Shown here in pieces: positions 12,101 to 27,100 of a DNA stretch of 64,000 nt. This stretch comes from Rhabdornis inornatus. Its lineage: Eukaryota > Chordata > Aves > Passeriformes > Rhabdornithidae. Location: assembly GCA_013397075.1 (NCBI GenBank), contig VWZS01006721.1, positions 4,235,817 through 4,299,816 on the forward strand, read 5' to 3'. Below the pieces are notes generated by a model. That model saw only the letters and a list, made by a program, of their open reading frames with translations. It did not search any database and had not been told where the DNA came from. Each line of letters begins with the position of its first letter. Position 1 is the first letter of the stretch. The translations under genes and the position numbers were made by a program.

Positions 12101-15100
12101 GGTATACACAAAACTGACAACGTACTTCAGGATGTTGGTAATGTCAGATGCAGTGATCTGAGGCGGTGATGGCACTGATGATTTTATTGCTGCTGTTGCC
12201 AGATTTATGTTCAAATTAAGTTAATTCTTTGACCTTTCTGTAGGTGCTGCAAACAGAGCAGGAATAGTGTAAGCAGTTTGAGACTCTCTGCCCAAAACAC
12301 GTGTACACATTGGGTTAAACATTTCTCAGAGCATTCCTGAGACTTTGACATTTGTAAAGCTGGTTAAGATTCTGTTGCCTGAGACGTGACCTTGTTAGAT
12401 TGATTCACTTATGACTTGCATGCCACATATTATTGAATATACACATTTGTTTCATGCAGGTTTGGATAGATTAGAGATGTAAAGAAAGGGATTTTAAAAT
12501 GTCCTTTTAAATAGTACATTCCTGTCAGGATTAGGGAAGTAGAGGGATGAAAATGAATGTAAGATTCAAGACAGAAGTTGGAGAAAAGAACACCTAGTTT
12601 CATATTAATGAACTTAAATGCCTAGTTTAACTTTTGCTGGAAATTTTACATTTTAACATGATTCTAGTTGTAAAGGAAGGTACAAGTGTTAATTACAAAT
12701 ATATTTAGCTAATCCCTCTCTTATTTCCTATTTGCTAATTTGTTATCTATAGTTTTAAAAAAAGAGTGGTTTTAAGTTTGCAAGTTATAAATAAGCTAAA
12801 AATGAGTATCAGTGTAAATAATGTTTTTTTCTATAAATAGCAATACATCTTTTTGTAATTTTCATGACAAGCACTGAATTCTATGTACTGGAAAACACTG
12901 GGAATGCCTCTCTATTTAATCTTGTATTGGACATATTTTAATTATGAACTTTGTCAGTCAGAAGAACATCTCTGTAATTCACTGTTGAATTTATCAGTCT
13001 TGTATTTTAATATATGGCCTGGTATGAAACTCTATGAGAATGACCAAAAGATCTGCAAAATCTCACTCTACCCAGAAGTAATAAAGAGTCCTGTTACTTA
13101 ACCCAGGCACAGAAAGCAAAAGGGGTGACAAATCATAAGTACCTTTATGGCAGGCATCTCGGAATGCATCTGTTAACAAAAGTTTAAGTGCAAAATGAGA
13201 AATGTCTTTTTTGGAAGTAGGGGAAGCTTGTTTTTCTTTTAATGAAAGAATTACTGGCATATCATCCCACTGGCAGCAGTGGAATCTGCTTGTTGGCAGT
13301 CGCTGAAGAGAACATCCCATTTTGATTTAAAGATTATTTTCTGCTTCAGACAAATTCCTGTAGTGGTTCCCATGGTTAATCCTGCACAGGAGTAGCAGAA
13401 CAAGTGATTTACAGTCAACCCTGCTGTTTTATGAAACACAGCCTTTTATGCATATATTTTCCTTTTTTTTTAATTTTTCCTGTGTTACATCAAGGTGCTA
13501 TGGTTTTCTTTGATTTGGACTTTGTCTTCAGCATACACTCAACATGTGTTAACCTGACATTTTTTTGTGCAAGAGTTCAAACAACTAATAAGCAACTTTT
13601 CATTTGTTAATTATTCTTAACCCACTAACTATGAGTGCTCAGTTTTTACCTTTAAATGCTTTGGAAAGATTCCAGTAACTCTGGTGCTCTGCCTTGTGGA
13701 AGCTTGTGCCATCCTCTGAGTTTTCCTCCATGGAGCTTTCTCCTTTACTTTGATAGAACAGAGGAACAATTTAGAGTTTTCCAATATAGGACTGATTGTG
13801 TGGTTTCCATGCTCTCCAATCTGACTTGAGATTTCTTTCTTTTCCTGTTGCTCCCACTAAGGGTGCACTGAAGGGTGCTTTAAAATGTGTTTGGCAAAGT
13901 CAGGAAATGGATGCAGAAGGAAGTTTTGTGCTGAGAAAACATGCTCTGAAGTTAGGATGTAGCTGTTACATGGATGACTGTGCAGCACCCAGTTTGGCCT
14001 GGACTTGCCAGCTCTTTGGGTTTCCAGTTAGCTGCAGGTTAGTGTGCTGTGCTGGCTGCTCAGAAATGTGCGTTGTTCTGGTTACAGGGAATTGGCAGGA
14101 TGACTCCCGCAGTAATCCCTCATGGCTCCAGGGATGGGTGGGAGCAGACAGTGCTGCTCAGATCTGTGCTGTGCCTGATCTCCAGGACATCCCATGTGTG
14201 TTTGATGATAAGAATTTTTCAGAAGTGTTCCAGAAGGCCGGTTTAAGCCTGTGATGGTTTATCTGAAGATTTTCACTATAAAGGGAGGGGAAAGGGGAGG
14301 AAAGAGAGAGAAGGGTTTCTGTTGTATGTTAAGGGGATTCTAGGGAGCTCTGCTTGAACTCTTGGCATCTCAGCCCGGTGCCTGTGCTAAGCCCTGTCCT
14401 GGGCATGATTTATTCTGTGGGTTTGCCTTAGGACAGACCAAAAGGATCCCACCTGCTCCCCTATACCTGCAGTGTTCTTGCCGTCTTTTCCATGCTGCTG
14501 TTGTGTTCAAAAAGTACCAGCCTTTCCTGAAATTTCAAATATTTTTAAAATTTCAAGTCTTGTTTGCACCAAATGGAACCCTGCTCCATCTTCAGGGAAA
14601 TTTCATGTGAATTAGTAGCTGTGCAGATCTAATAAGCTACAGTTTTCTGTCTTATGATGGAATGTTGTGTCCCCCTTTTTTCTTTTTACTATGGCCATGA
14701 GACTTTATATCATAAGTGTGCTGGTGGATGTTCACCCAGTCACCTCAACCTCTTGTTTGACTTTGCACCTCTTTGATTTTATAATTTAGCTTAAGGTCTT
14801 ATTAATGTACTTAAGTGTGTAAATATTTGGAGATTTATATGAATGCCTAATGGCTTTAACTGTCTTAAAAGATTATTTGCCACTCACTGGTCTATTCCAC
14901 AGTTGTCTGTAGTGCTTCTTGTTACATACATTTTTGCATCCCCTAATGAAACTGATTTGTCCTCCATCTCATTTTGGTGCTCAGTCATTGAGGCCTTCAG
15001 CCTGATCTGCAAGACTGGCACAAACAAAGAAGTTGCAATTGTGGGTGCAACCTGGAAATTTCTGAAATTTTTCCATTTGTTTTAGTTTAGTGTTTCTGAT

Positions 15101-18100
15101 AGTGGATTGAATTAAGAAATTTTGTCAGCTTGAATGAACTTGGAGATGTGATTTTTTTTTTTTGAGTTAGAAGTTCTAACTTGCATGCTTCTGTTATTTT
15201 ACCCCAGACCTTGCTTGCTTTTTTCTTTTAAATGCTGATGTGACTCATCAATCTGGCTACAGAAACCTAACCCATGCTTTTTTTTTCTTTAGGCACTCAG
15301 TGTTACTGAAACTCTGATCAAACCTTTGGAAAGATTTAGGAAAGAGCAGCTAGGAGCTGTAAAGGTTTGTCCCTCCTTGCCTTTAAGTTTGTTTAACTTC
15401 TCTACTTGGATTGCATTGTAATAATGACATGTAATTGGCAGAAATGTATTATTGTTTATATTTAATGTGTTCACACTTTTCTTGTTTCTACTTTGAGAAC
15501 TTGTATCAGAAACAAATGGAATGTTTCAAGATGAGAAGAATGTGTCCTTTCCTTTCCTTCTCCCCACCTCCCTTATCTCCTCTGTCTGGAATAGGAAGAA
15601 TTCTGCTAACAGCCTGCCCCCCCCCCTTCCTGATGGCTAACCCTCTTCTGCTTTGTATTTGCCTGAAGTTGCACAATCAAAGGCTGAAAAATATTAACTA
15701 CCTAAAGGAGCTCGCTCATCTATATGCTTTTAACTGCATTTTTGCCACCTGCAAATGAGAATTGCCTTTATTTAATTTTTTGTTTTGAATAAATACCTCA
15801 TTGGCTCTGTATGCATGGGAATAATAGGGATGAAGAAGCTAAAGCCAAGATCTCATTGAAAGTATTTTCGATAAAAGTGTTTGGTCATTTTTAAAAGATT
15901 GTCAATTGTCCAGATTGTCACTAAGCTATGAATATTAAAAAAAAAAAGGAAAGTAAACTTCATGTATTAAGTACAGACTAGATTTGGATAAAAGTAACAA
16001 GGACAAATTTGTATCTATCTACCTTCCTTCTTGAAGTGAGAAATTTAAGTACTTATTAAAAAAAGTAGAAAATAAAGAAACCAGCATCACCAGTGATATT
16101 TAGTAGCTAAGACAATGTTTCACTTATGAGAGGACTATACATTTTGACTTTGGCAGGAATGATTAACATGTTCTGCATATGATTTTAGTGTTCATGAACT
16201 GAAAATGCTCTGTTGATCATAAATCCTTTCAGTTCAATGGTACAATGAGCTTTGTGTCATTTTATGGACTTGAGAGAAGTATATTAGGTGACCCAACCAA
16301 CACACAATAAAAAATTGGTCTGTAATACAGCCAGTCTTCCAAGGAAAGAGAGAATTTGTTGTGAATGTAACCGATTGTTATAGAAGCAGCTGTGTAATGA
16401 AATGAATGCATTATTTCAGCAGTACTTTTGCTCTTAAAGGATATTGCTGCTTTTGGGGTGAGAACTCCTACTGCTTTAACTTATCTCATATATTCACTCA
16501 TTTCCTAGTCAGAATTCTCTCCCTGATGCTTCTAATACAAATTAGTTTCACACAGCTTACATCTCCCATTTTGTTTGGATGGATGTTTCTTTCCTTGTGT
16601 CGTTGTTTCTGTGAAGCTGTAGCTTTTATTTCTGTTCTGAATTTTTTTTTGACAGAATTCTCAATGACCTTTAAATAGAAGTCTTACATAATTGTGTAAT
16701 GTATAAATAAAAACCCTCTACAAATATTTAGCTCTTGGAATATTCTTAACTGAATCTTCATTCAATATAATCAAAACATTGACATTGGAAGTATAACTTT
16801 GCTTAGCTCTGAAAACCAAGCTATGGCATCTAGTGGTGAAATAGATCTGTAACATTGTGTAGTATTTTCTGTAGGAAAGATTTATGCTCTACCATTACAA
16901 AATAAAAGTTGAATCTGCTGCCTCAGATTTTTTTCTGTATCTTCTATCCCTTTGTTGATGAAATGGTCTGAGTTAAGCTTAAGAAGAAAAAGGAGGAAAG
17001 TTTAGCTTCGTAGAGCTAGAAGCTGAGACACTTATTGAATTACCCCTTAGTGAAAAGTGTTGCTGCACTAATCCAGAGCTACGTGTGTAAAATTGTGAAA
17101 TTTCTGTCTTTGTCTGTTAAAGTTGAAATAACTACTTTTTTCCTTCCCTGGAAGCATTCAAATGTTCACCACATCAATGGAAGTTTTGCTAATATAAACA
17201 CAAAGATTCACCTCTTTCCCTGGAATCTTTGTTCCTAATTCCCCATATTGCTAATACGTTGTCTCTAATCACCCTGATACTATATGCAACATTGTTTCTC
17301 AGTTGATAACAAATATTTTTAAAGACTCCTTTTTTAAAGGAAATTCTGAGTCTCAGAGTATGGAAAAAAATTCTGGTAGAAGTCCTTGCTGAGAAGCAAT
17401 CCTAAACAGCCTCTTTAATGTGATGCCATCTTCAGAATCTAATGGTTCAGAGAAAAAAAGTGTGTATCTCTTATAATATAATATATATAGTATTATTCAA
17501 AATGAGGGGTTAAGAGGAGATAAAAAGAGATAAAAGGAGATAAAAATGTCTGTGAAGTTTAACCAGGGGTTGGGTTAGAATACATTTAAATGTGATTTCA
17601 AATCTACAGATGAGGAGAAATATTTTAATTTAACTAGTATCTTTCTGATTAATTAATCTGCCAGTTCTTCAATATGTAGTTAAATACTTGATTTTACTTA
17701 TTTGAGGTTATTTTCAACTGCAATTAGATAAACTAAAAATACCTTCAAAACTGGTTGGTTGAATTTATGAATACTGATTTTTGCCTTAATACACCGGAGC
17801 TGAGGAATCAATTTGTTTTACAATATCTTCTACTACATTAGATTCAGAAACTCAGATTTCATTAAAAAATGTAATGACTGTCCTTCTTCCAATACATGGC
17901 TTTTGATGAAATGGAAAAATGGTGAAATCCAGAAAAATGGATTTGCATTGTGCAAATGGTATTCCTATTTGTCTGTGAGAGTTTCTCTTTTGATACTATG
18001 ATATTAAGTTTTATGGATATTTTTTATTTCTATTGAGGTTTTATCATGGGCACAACAAAACTCTGGTAGAAATAGGAATTCAGCAGTGAGGTTGCTGTAT

Positions 18101-21100
18101 AGCTTTAAAATGAAATCCTATGTAATATAGAAGTGTGTTTGCTTTGGGTTTCGAGCTGTTGAAACTTTTCCCTTGTCAATTTTAGAAAGTTATGTTTTCA
18201 GGGAAACTGGTATTTCCATGTTATGCCTTTTTTTCAAAAACAAGGTGGTGTGGATGGTGCCTGAAAGTAATGAAAAATGCAATAAATCAAGAAGAGGTTG
18301 GGTATTTTGCTGTTTAACTTAGAAGATGTAAGCATCTGTGTGATAAGCTACACCATAATGATATGATGAGATTTCATTTCAAGTTAGCCTTTAATTTTTA
18401 AAATTACATGGAGCATATTTTTCTCTACTTATTGGAGCTATGATTTTTTTTTGCCTCTTTTTTCCTGATGAAATAGAATTTTCAAAGAAGAAAAATAGTA
18501 CACTTTTATATTTACATGGTTGCTACTTTGTTTCTGTGTCTAGGAGGAAAAGAAGAAGTTTGATAAAGAAACAGAGAAGAACTACAGTTTGTTAGAAAAA
18601 CATTTGAATTTATCAGCTAAGAAGAAAGAACTACAGTTACAAGAGGTATTGTTGCCTCTCTTTTTTTATGCAGGCTGAAGCTTTGGAGTAGGTAAACATG
18701 CTTATGCAGATGCAGAAACAGCATTCTTAGTGGTAAAACAAACCAGTTTTCTCATCTGGAAAGGCTGGTGAGAAAATCAGTGTTTGCTGAACTTAGTACC
18801 TTCATCATTTTCTGAATCAAGGGTTTGTGTGTATAAAGCACTCAGCATCATGTCATTTTTTATATGTAATTGAGGGAATAGCCAAGTGCAAACATACTGT
18901 GAAAAACTGCATTTCTTACAAGGCTTTACCACTCACATAATTTGCATTGCATTGGGAGTATTGGCTGAATGTCCTGTGATAACACTTTATGCAGAGGACA
19001 GCAAGACTTTTATTCCCAAATAAAGTAGGTTTGTGCCTTTTCTTTTTCTCATGTTTTGAAGATTTGTTTTGGGATTTTTTTGAGTAGTGCTTTAAAACAG
19101 TTTGTTGACAATTTATAACTGAGAGATATATTTTGCCTGGCATTCCTTCTGTCCCTCTGGGCTTATTATCATCATTAACTTATTTGTTACAGTTTTTATT
19201 TCTGGAGCAACAGCAAATAGTATGTGAGAACACTGCCAGGAAATCTTGTAGAGACTTGCTGTAGCCAGAAGGAATTTTTTTCCCAGATAAATGTAATTAT
19301 GTCAGAATTATTAATGATTAGTCTATAAAAAACCTTAATGTTTTCCTCAGGGATAATTCTTGTCACTGCCCTCTACCCCATCCCAAATATTCCATGCCAT
19401 TTTTCATAAAAATTCTTAATATTACTGGGGAAATTACCCAGGAACTTCTCTACTCTTGGGTTTCGCTAAGATGTCACTTCACCATGCTTCATTTGCAGCA
19501 TAGACCCTCAAATGTGTAAACAAGTGTCTTTTGGGGAGTTGAGTTGTCCCAGTGAAGTTACTGGGCATGGCTCATGTGTCAGGACCTGTACTTTTGTCAA
19601 ATTGATCAGCTGCCAAAGAACTTGATGCAGAGAAAATGATAAAGGGCTGATTATGATCTCTTGATGAAATATAGTTCTCAATATCAAACCTCAGTGTAAA
19701 AATACATGATGCCTGTAAGACGTGTTCTGAAGCTGTATCAAATATAGCCCGAAGCTTTAGTGCATGTGTGAAATATAGAATGAGCAAATAGATTTGTTTT
19801 AAATGTCCTTCAAAATTTCATGAACAAAAATTCTGAAATTTGTCAGTCAGTTAATTTTGAAGTATAAATGTATAAGCAGTTTAAAGAAAAAAGGCCCTTG
19901 CAGCATGTTGTCAGAGGAAATAGGAAACAATTTCTTGCCCAAGCTTAGAGAACAGGTGTATATAGTTGCATTATAATGTATATAATTTAGTTTTATTCAT
20001 GTCTAGTTATGTCAGCTCCTGACTGGAGTAAATAGTGGAGGGATAAATTTGACAAAAATTCGATAGAAAAAATGCCATGTTGTGGAGTGTGTCTTAACAT
20101 GAACACAACTTTTGACTCTCTTGGTGGTGGGATATTCCTGTAATTTCACTGAGGCACGGTGTGTGTCTTATTTCTCTCTTTCTTCAGCACTACACAAACT
20201 ATCATGCAACTTGGTGGGTGCATGGGGAGGCTCATGCCTCAAAAAAATGAGAGATGTGATAATGTATTCTGGATTGTGTGGTGAGCCAGATGTCCTCTAA
20301 GATCTACTTCAGAGTCTCCTTCTAGGGTATTGTGGTACCCTTCATGTATATATGATTAGAAGCTTAGCTGGCAACTCAAACAATTCCTGTGTTTATAGGC
20401 TGACAACTCAAACAATTGCACAGTTTTGTGATGCATCAAAATGGCATGGCTTGTTGAAACACATTTGCTTACTGAAATACTTATCAGAGCTTTATTTATT
20501 TAATGGCATTTGTGGTTATGCCCCTTTAAGTGCTGAGTTCTCCAGCACAGAGCAGTAAAGCCAAGCATGTCTTAAGGCAAAACTGTCTTAAAGCTAATTT
20601 GGCTTATCCTCTTAAAGCACAGCAGTCACTGTTCTGCCTGAAGGATGTAAACCCAGTATTTAAGACACAGTCTGATAGTTAGTCTTGTCCTCTCACCTAA
20701 CCCTTTCTCCACTTCCTTTGGTAATTCACTGTAGAAGCATCTTGAATTAACTTTGTGGGCTAAGACAGTTAGTTACTTAGAGTAACCTTTTCTTTAATGT
20801 ATTTTAATAAGAGTTTCTATTACCAAGTTTTACGATTAATTTAAATGAATCTTTCATGTACTTTAAATAATAACTTCATAAAGTAGGTAGACACTAGAAA
20901 GTGAAATATTTATATGCAGATGGAGGGCAGCTGTAATGTAACTGTTTAGCATCAATAGATGTTGGCATTTCTGTAAAGCTGTGCTAAATATCAGCTGCCG
21001 GTAGAAAAACCACATTTTTAGATACTTGATGCTCTGTGGAAACTTGTGGAGTGTTGTACCAGTTAGTGAACTTTTTTTCTATTGCATTTTTTGCTAGTCA

Positions 21101-24100
21101 GAGTGAGCACAGGTGTGGGATTGGTACAACAACGTTCTATTTAAAACAGTTATTTGGGTGATAGGGTAAAACTTACAGCACCAGCACTGTAGTTTTCAGA
21201 AATAACATTTTCTTCCTTAATTTGATTGGAGAGATTATTTCCCCCTTTTCTAATGGAAGATGCTCTTAGCTCCCACTCTCTGTTTTGGCAGGTACCTTTG
21301 CAATGCTGTTAAAAGTTGGATTCCCTAGAAAAGAAGCTTTAAGAAAAATTCCAGTAGCACCTCTTCAAAATCTAGCCTCATGATTCAAAACAATATATAT
21401 TACCTAGTGCAAGGGAATTGCTGCTGCCATTTAAGAGTAAATGAACAATCTGTGTTGTAACAAATCCCTCAAATATGGTGGAAATTACCTGCTTGCCACT
21501 TATGTGTGTGTGTTATCCTGAAGCTGTCTGCAAAATGACTGTGAAACTTCATGAGGTGTGCTCTGTGTGCAGGCAGATAACCAAGTGGAACAGAACAGGA
21601 AGCACTTCTATGAGCTGTCCCTTGAGTACGTGTGCAAGTTGCAGGAGATACAGGAACGGAAGAAATTTGAATGTGTGGAGCCTGTAAGTATCAGTGAATT
21701 CAACCTACCCTGCCTTTCAGAAGGGATGGAGAAGGAATGCGTTTGGACAAAAGCCAAGCTCTGCTTTCTGGAAAACACAACCAATTCCATGACTTAACAG
21801 AATTTAAACCAATTTGTTACATCTGCACAGATTCCTGGTGCAGATGAACTTAACCAGGCATGTCAAATCTTACCTCAGTCATAAGAGCTGATTTGAACCC
21901 ACTGAATGTGGATTTTCAGAAAATGTGTGAAACCTTTTGTTGTGCTGCAAAAACCTAAATTCACATTGTGAGGTAGAATAGAGGATTCAAGAGGATGTTG
22001 GTTTTGGGATTCTTGCCTTTGGTTTTCTAACCAATGAAATGTTATTGCTGACTAATGCAAGGAATAGAATTTTAATTATGAAGATTTGGCTTAGAGGCCT
22101 GCTAATTGCAGATATAATTTAGGAGAGTGCTGCTGGATAAGAAGCCTGTTACTGGGTAGCCTGATATATTTAATTCACTTACAATTGAATCTGTGCAGAA
22201 ATCAAGGGGTTTAATTGAATTTTCGTACATGCACTGACAAGACATTCTTAAATCTGTGAGAAGAACTTATTCTAAAATTTTCTGAAATGTAAATTAGCTT
22301 GGTATTATAAATGCAAATTTATCAAACAACAAGAGAACAGTAAGTGTAATACTGAGAATAAATGGAGGATGGATTGTAGAAGCAACTTCCATTCTCTCAT
22401 GCTCTGAAGTCTGTGTATTTGGGCCAAGTCTGTCCTTTTATTCTGATACAATTACTTTAATGTAATAATGAAAAAAAAGTTTCAAATGACCCTAATCAAT
22501 TTAGGAAGAACTGTCTACTTTAATATAGATAATTCCTGTATGAAAAGAAATTGCTAAAATACTTAAGGGGGAACAAATGACTACAATTATATTAGCATTG
22601 TTTAAAGAATGGCAAAATACTGTGAAAAGAATGGTTGTGTGGGGTTTTTTGGTGTAGATATGTTGGCTTTTTCTTTTTAAAAAAAATATTTTATTTTTTA
22701 ATATTTTTCTAATCCTTAATAGCTTTGCATTTGGTTATTGTGTTTCAGACCACTTGAAGTTTCCTCAGAGCCAGACTAGAGAAATGAATCTTCAAATAAT
22801 GTTCTTGCAACATGTCTCTTTCTCATTTCTGAAAGCTCCTTCTGGATGGGGCTGAACTTTGTTGCCTAATTTGTACTTGAAGTTTACACTAGCCTAGAAA
22901 GCTGAAGTTATTTTGTACCAAATTCTTATTTCCTTTTCCCTTAATGCTTAAAGTTCATGTTTTTTTGCATTTTTTGAAAATGATTTATTTGCTACATGAC
23001 TTCGGACTTTTATTAAATAATAAAAAAACAAGTTCTTTGGCTTGTTCTCTTTAGGGAGTTGTTCTTTTATGTCTTGCTTGCTTTATTCCAACAACCTGAA
23101 CTAAATAAGAGTTAGGACTACACCTCATGCTGCTCCCAGTGTAGTACAACTTGTTTGTTCTTTTAAATTGAAATACTAAAATCAGCATATGCTGAGTGGG
23201 TCATGTGCTGGTTCTGACAGAAGGTCAGATCTGTGCACAGAAGGCAGCAGTGGGGAAAGCTTCCTTCTTCCAGCAAACCAGATGACTGATGTGAAAGTCA
23301 TCTCCACATGGTCATTAGCAAAGAGAGGAATGACCAGGGAAGTGGTGACTAAAAGACAGAATGATCATTACCTCCTTCTGCACAAATATGTATTCCAGAC
23401 ATCATTGGTATCAGAACAGTTGTAGGAAAATGTTACATAGGAAAGTTTGGGAACACAGGATATACATTCCCTATGGCTAAATGGAAAGTAGAGATCAGTT
23501 GTGAAATTCCAGAGACAGGACCATCCAAAATGTCTGTATACATAGATCATAATTTGGATTTAAATATTACTCATGAAGTGTAGGCATTAGTGGAAATTAA
23601 AAAAAAAATAATTTTGTAATCTATCTTTTCCAAAAAAGCCTGTGTGCAGTAGTTGTATTGAAGAAATTTGAGGTTTTTGTTCTAACAAGTCTTTTATTTC
23701 TATTTCAGGTGCTATCATTTTTTCAGGGTTTGTTCACTTTCTATCATCAGGGATATGAACTTGCTAAAGACTTCAATCATTACAAAATGGCCTTGCAGAT
23801 AAATATACAAAATGTAAGTCGAGTCTACTTTTGTGAGTAAAATCACTTGCTGAAGCTGCTGCATGTGTGGTATCTGTATTGCCTGCACTTAGTTCTATGT
23901 GAGTGCATTGCCTGTGAATTTTAGGGATATGGTGCCATCTCCTGGATACTCAACCACATCACTGAACAAATCATCACTAATTCCAGTGAGTTTTTTGTTA
24001 TTTCTAATAATACTGTAAAAAACAAGCATGAAGTAAAAGGCCTCCACTCCTTTTTTTCAGTTTTTTTGAGACAGAAATAATGCAAGGATTATTTAGAAAC

Positions 24101-27100
24101 TAATGAAGTCTGTTAAAAATGCATACAACACTGGATAATTCAGAGTATGGGTAATGAAGTACAAAGTTTTTAGCATTTTGGGTGTGCTTTGAAATTGGGT
24201 ATGTGGTGATCATGTGTGAGGGTCATTTCCCTATTATCCATAACTAAGGAAAGGGAAGAAAAACAGGTGGTCACAGCAGTGTGGAGTTTGTATTGCAGCA
24301 GCCCTTTCAGACAAGAACGTCCCTGTTGGTTTGGGGTGCAGAGCTCTGTAAAGAGACTTGGTGTTGGCATCCATGGCATATTTGACAAAATGTATTCCTT
24401 CAAGGACAGGCAAACAAGGCCACCACTAGTTTAGTGTGCCCTCATCCCAAATCTCCCAGTGTGATCTGGACTGGGAGAGCCAGAAAACAAGGTGAAGGCT
24501 GAAGCAGTGGGACTGGCAGAGTCACTAGTCAGATGTTCTGGTTGCTTCCTTGAGATTTAAGAAGAATAAAGCTTGCTCAGAGGAACTTGGGTGTGCCCAG
24601 AGGCCTCTTGGTACAAAGCAAACCACACATCATACTGCAAACAATCAATTCCTGATGGTGCATTTGTTTTGTTGACCTCTGAGGGCATCTGGAATTAAGG
24701 CACAGAAACTACTTCTTGGAGAGGACAGTCTGTTTTTAGAAATGGCTTAACTAGCAGGGAGGCGGAAGGGAGGATTACGGTTGTTGTAATGCATAGTGAC
24801 GTGATTCACATGCCACGATACCATTCCTTTAATTTTCTTCCTCTATGTTCAAGTGTCAAGTTTCCTTCTGAGCTGTTTTTTGGTTTGAGAAGGGAAACTG
24901 ATTAGTGGTAACTTCATTAGCAGGCTTTTGTGGCAGAAGTCAGTGCTTGTGGGTGAAATGTCTGTCCAGACTTGCTTAACAGAGTGAGGAGCAGCGAAGA
25001 GGGGAACTGATGCTGGATGAAATGTGAGAGGGAAACTCTGATACAGTTTTGAAGAGCTGGGTTTCAGAATACACATGGAAAAGAGCCAGTGGAGTGATCT
25101 GAAGAAATGATGAGCAGCAAGAAAGTGAGCTAATCTCAGCAGCTGCATTTTCAATTGACTGAATGGTATCACAGTGTGCCCCACCAAATTCTAAAGAGTT
25201 TGAGCTTTGCAGCTCAAGTTTTATGAATAGATAGAGGCTGAAGTGAGAAGGCAGAACAAGGTTCAACAACTATCTGAGGTAAAAGGAGAATAGAAGGAAG
25301 CATTTGAAAAGATTGTGAGAGGACATGACAGATTCTCCTCTGTGCTGAAGATCAACAAGACATCCCAAAGGGAAAATGAACTGGGGTTTGCCTGTGGTAC
25401 AGCTGAGCTGCTGGCAGAACACTGGATTGATGTGTTAGAAATTACAGGGTACAAGATCCAGTACAGACAGCCTAGCTGGATATGGAGAGTGGTTTAAGAG
25501 TTGCCAGTATAGCTGTAGTAGTTGCCATTTCTTTCATTCAGGTTGTCTTTACTGGGAGAATTATCCTATGGATTTCCTTTCCATGCCCTACCACAAACCC
25601 TGCTTTCCTCTCACTGCCCATCTCCTCCTGTCAAATGAAAGGAAGAAAACCACACCAGGCTTGTAGCCCAAGCTCTAAGAAAGCTAATTCTTCCAAAAGT
25701 CATGCTATCTTGAATGCTTGTCCTGGGGAAAAGATAAAATAGGTGAGGCCGCATTTTCCGAAGAGTAAAGGTGCTCTCACAAAGCAAAAAGACACATAAG
25801 CATGCATCTGGAATGATGTGCTTTCCTCAAAACACATGTACCAGCTTGGTTTTTAAAGTATTTTTCTGTGTTTGCAGCTTGGACAGGTGCATTTGAAGAG
25901 AAAACCAGCTATTACCATGATTGATGTGGTTTTATTTGCTCATTGACCAATTACCAGTGTTTTTCAGACCAAACCAAAGAGTTTGTTGTGTCAGGGATGA
26001 GCTACTCAGTTGCTCTGCGTAGTCCTGTCATATAATCTGTGGGTGGCATGGTTATTTTCTGATTGTTTTTGCTGATATTCAGATAAATATTTCTTTTCCG
26101 GATGCTTGCAGACTTTGAAATAAGTGGCATTCAGGAATAATAATCAACTGGACTTCAAGTTTTTTTGGGTTGTTTTTGCATGCTTCTGCTTGTGTGTGGT
26201 CAAAACATTTGGCACACATCCACTCTCAATCTGTGTACGTTGTTGATGACCTTCCTGACACTTTTTTCCTCAATTACCACAGAAAATCCTCTACTTCCTG
26301 ACAACAAGTAAGAGTCTCATGAATTAAACCAATATATGTAGTAATATTTTTCTAAGGAAATTTCAATATTCAAATTCATTTTGAAGTCATTATTTCTCTG
26401 AACAGCTCAGTGCATTGCTTTAGAAACCTACTCTGGCAGTTATAGCGTGCTTTCCACAGTCACAGCAGCTGACATCTAAACCCCACATTGATTTTGAAGA
26501 ATATCAGAAAACTTGCAGGTTGAACACATATATGGAAATTGTGTACTTACTATCCTAAACTGGCCTGGATCGTTGTCTCCTTTTATAGTTATTTGTGGTG
26601 GGTTGGCCCTGGCTGGATGCCAGAGGCCCACTAAAACTGCTCTATTACTGCCCTTCTTAGCTGGAGAGTTTGTGGATCAAGAACAGGACAGGGAGACCAA
26701 TTACAGACCAATGAGAGGCAAAACAGACTTGACTGGGAGAATTCAGTTTAATTTATTACTGGATTTGAGTAGGGTAATGAGAAATAAAACTCAAATCTTA
26801 AACACACCTTTCCATAAGCACTCCCTTCTTTCTTCAGTAGTGCAGGAGAATGAGGGTTATGGCCAGTTCTTCACATGACGTCTCTACTGCTACTTCCTCC
26901 TCAAGGAGAGGACTCCTGACACTTTTCTGCTGCTCCAGCATGGGGTTTTTCCCACTTGAGACAGTCCTCCATGGACTTATCCAATGTCTATGGGGACTTC
27001 AGGGGAATCTCAGCTCTGGCACGTGGAGCATCTCCTGCACCTCCTTCTGCACTGACTTTGGGGTCTGCAGAGCTGTTCTTTTCACATATTCTCATTCCAC

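Noticed and set aside
11858..12214. 118-codon minus-strand open frame
   Set aside because: Low-information sequence inside a large intron with no homology I can recognise.
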